From positions 24,726,485 through 24,790,484 of the forward strand of contig NC_134027.1 in the NCBI RefSeq assembly GCF_964204645.1: DNA of 64,000 bases, written 5' to 3'. This document shows positions 63,485-64,000 of the stretch, piece after piece; positions within the stretch are counted from its first letter, which is position 1; the number at the start of each line of letters is the position of its first letter. The position numbers and the translations under genes are program-made. The DNA is from Tubulanus polymorphus (Eukaryota; Nemertea; Palaeonemertea; Tubulaniformes; Tubulanidae). The notes below the pieces were generated by a model. It ran no database searches and was not told the origin of the DNA. It was given only the letters and a program-made list of their open reading frames with translations.

Positions 63485-64000
63485 GAAGTTCGTTTTAATG
63501 AGGTTCCACTGTAGTTTCATACTGGATATAACAGTGAACTATCAACAGATTTTCTGGTGTGTGACGTCAATAGTTTTAGTCGTGCCCAATCAATCCTTCA
63601 TTGAAATATAGTAATCCATATACACGTTTAGTAATCTACCGGGTGCTATAGAAATTAAATCAGTGTTACATGCACTATTACTACTTCAATACAAAAAGTT
63701 CGTCGCCCCCTTTACATTCGATTGATCATAAATAACGTCGGGTCTTAGATTTGAACAAAAACAAAAGCTCTAATCCGTCATACGAAAAGCTGTATCAATA
63801 CAATAAGATCTCAAGGGTTTATTATCAAACAAAACATTATATAGGTCAATATCCGCGCGTATAAACGCGTCTGTTCTAGACTGCCATGGAAAAAATGAAA
63901 AAATCTATCACCGGAAAAAAAAAACAACTACGTAACAACTATATGAACTGGCTTATACAGAACAATCATATATTTATTCATCGCACGTGCCACATACAAC
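63485..64000. other. Window end: nothing recognised
   Basis: AT-rich sequence without a supported gene or repeat. Confidence 0.4.

Overview
This is animal (eukaryotic) nuclear DNA. It is AT-rich, with GT-AG introns, GC-richer CpG-containing exons, AATAAA poly(A) signals, and dense non-autonomous transposable elements and minisatellites. The protein set (a CYP2-clan-like P450, divergent peptide-receptor-like GPCRs, IPPK, a LAP2/thymopoietin-like LEM protein, APEX2) and the repeat style suggest a marine invertebrate bilaterian, most likely a lophotrochozoan. That placement is inference, not proof.

Layout. 1-4.3 kb is intergenic, with foldback elements and a segment duplicated again at 7.5-8.0 kb. 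4.46-5.97 kb (-) is an intact intronless cytochrome P450. 6.24-7.56 kb (-) is a rhodopsin-class GPCR broken by one frameshift, with a duplicated scrap of its C-terminal end beside it. 8.23-9.36 kb (-) is an unrecognised proline-rich, single-pass membrane protein. 11.80-23.28 kb (+) is a complete 13-exon inositol-pentakisphosphate 2-kinase gene (IPPK, 469 aa). Its intron 4 holds a complete intronless GPCR on the same strand. 27.52-31.69 kb (-) is a complete six-exon LAP2/TMPO-like gene (317 aa) with LEM-like domain, LEM domain and C-terminal membrane anchor. About 470 bp away, head to head, starts APEX2 (+, 32.16-57.45 kb, five exons, 637 aa), with catalytic EEP core, PCNA-binding box and GRF zinc finger. 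APEX2 introns are swollen by repeats; intron 3 is about 12.4 kb.

The most unusual item is a small complete gene inside APEX2 intron 2, on the same strand. It has a TATA box at 38489, a short 5' UTR exon, two coding exons (38979-39048 and 39993-40120) and a poly(A) signal at 40184. It encodes a 65-aa secreted precursor: signal peptide, Lys-Arg cleavage site, and a 35-residue basic mature peptide with six cysteines in the pattern C-x-C-x16-CC-x7-CC. It looks like a defensin-like or toxin-like disulfide peptide; I cannot assign a family.

The repeats form a second theme. There are several foldback (MITE) families, including TTAA-flanked piggyBac-like elements, one of them inserted inside another foldback. 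A foldback family has an apparent empty site in the duplicated segment. Several minisatellites have units that match a foldback's interior or carry short inverted repeats. There is also a tRNA-derived SINE, LINE 3'-end relics, and a foldback whose arms are tRNA-like. After APEX2 (57.4-64 kb) there are two large minisatellites and two isolated exon-like stretches, but no gene I can assign.
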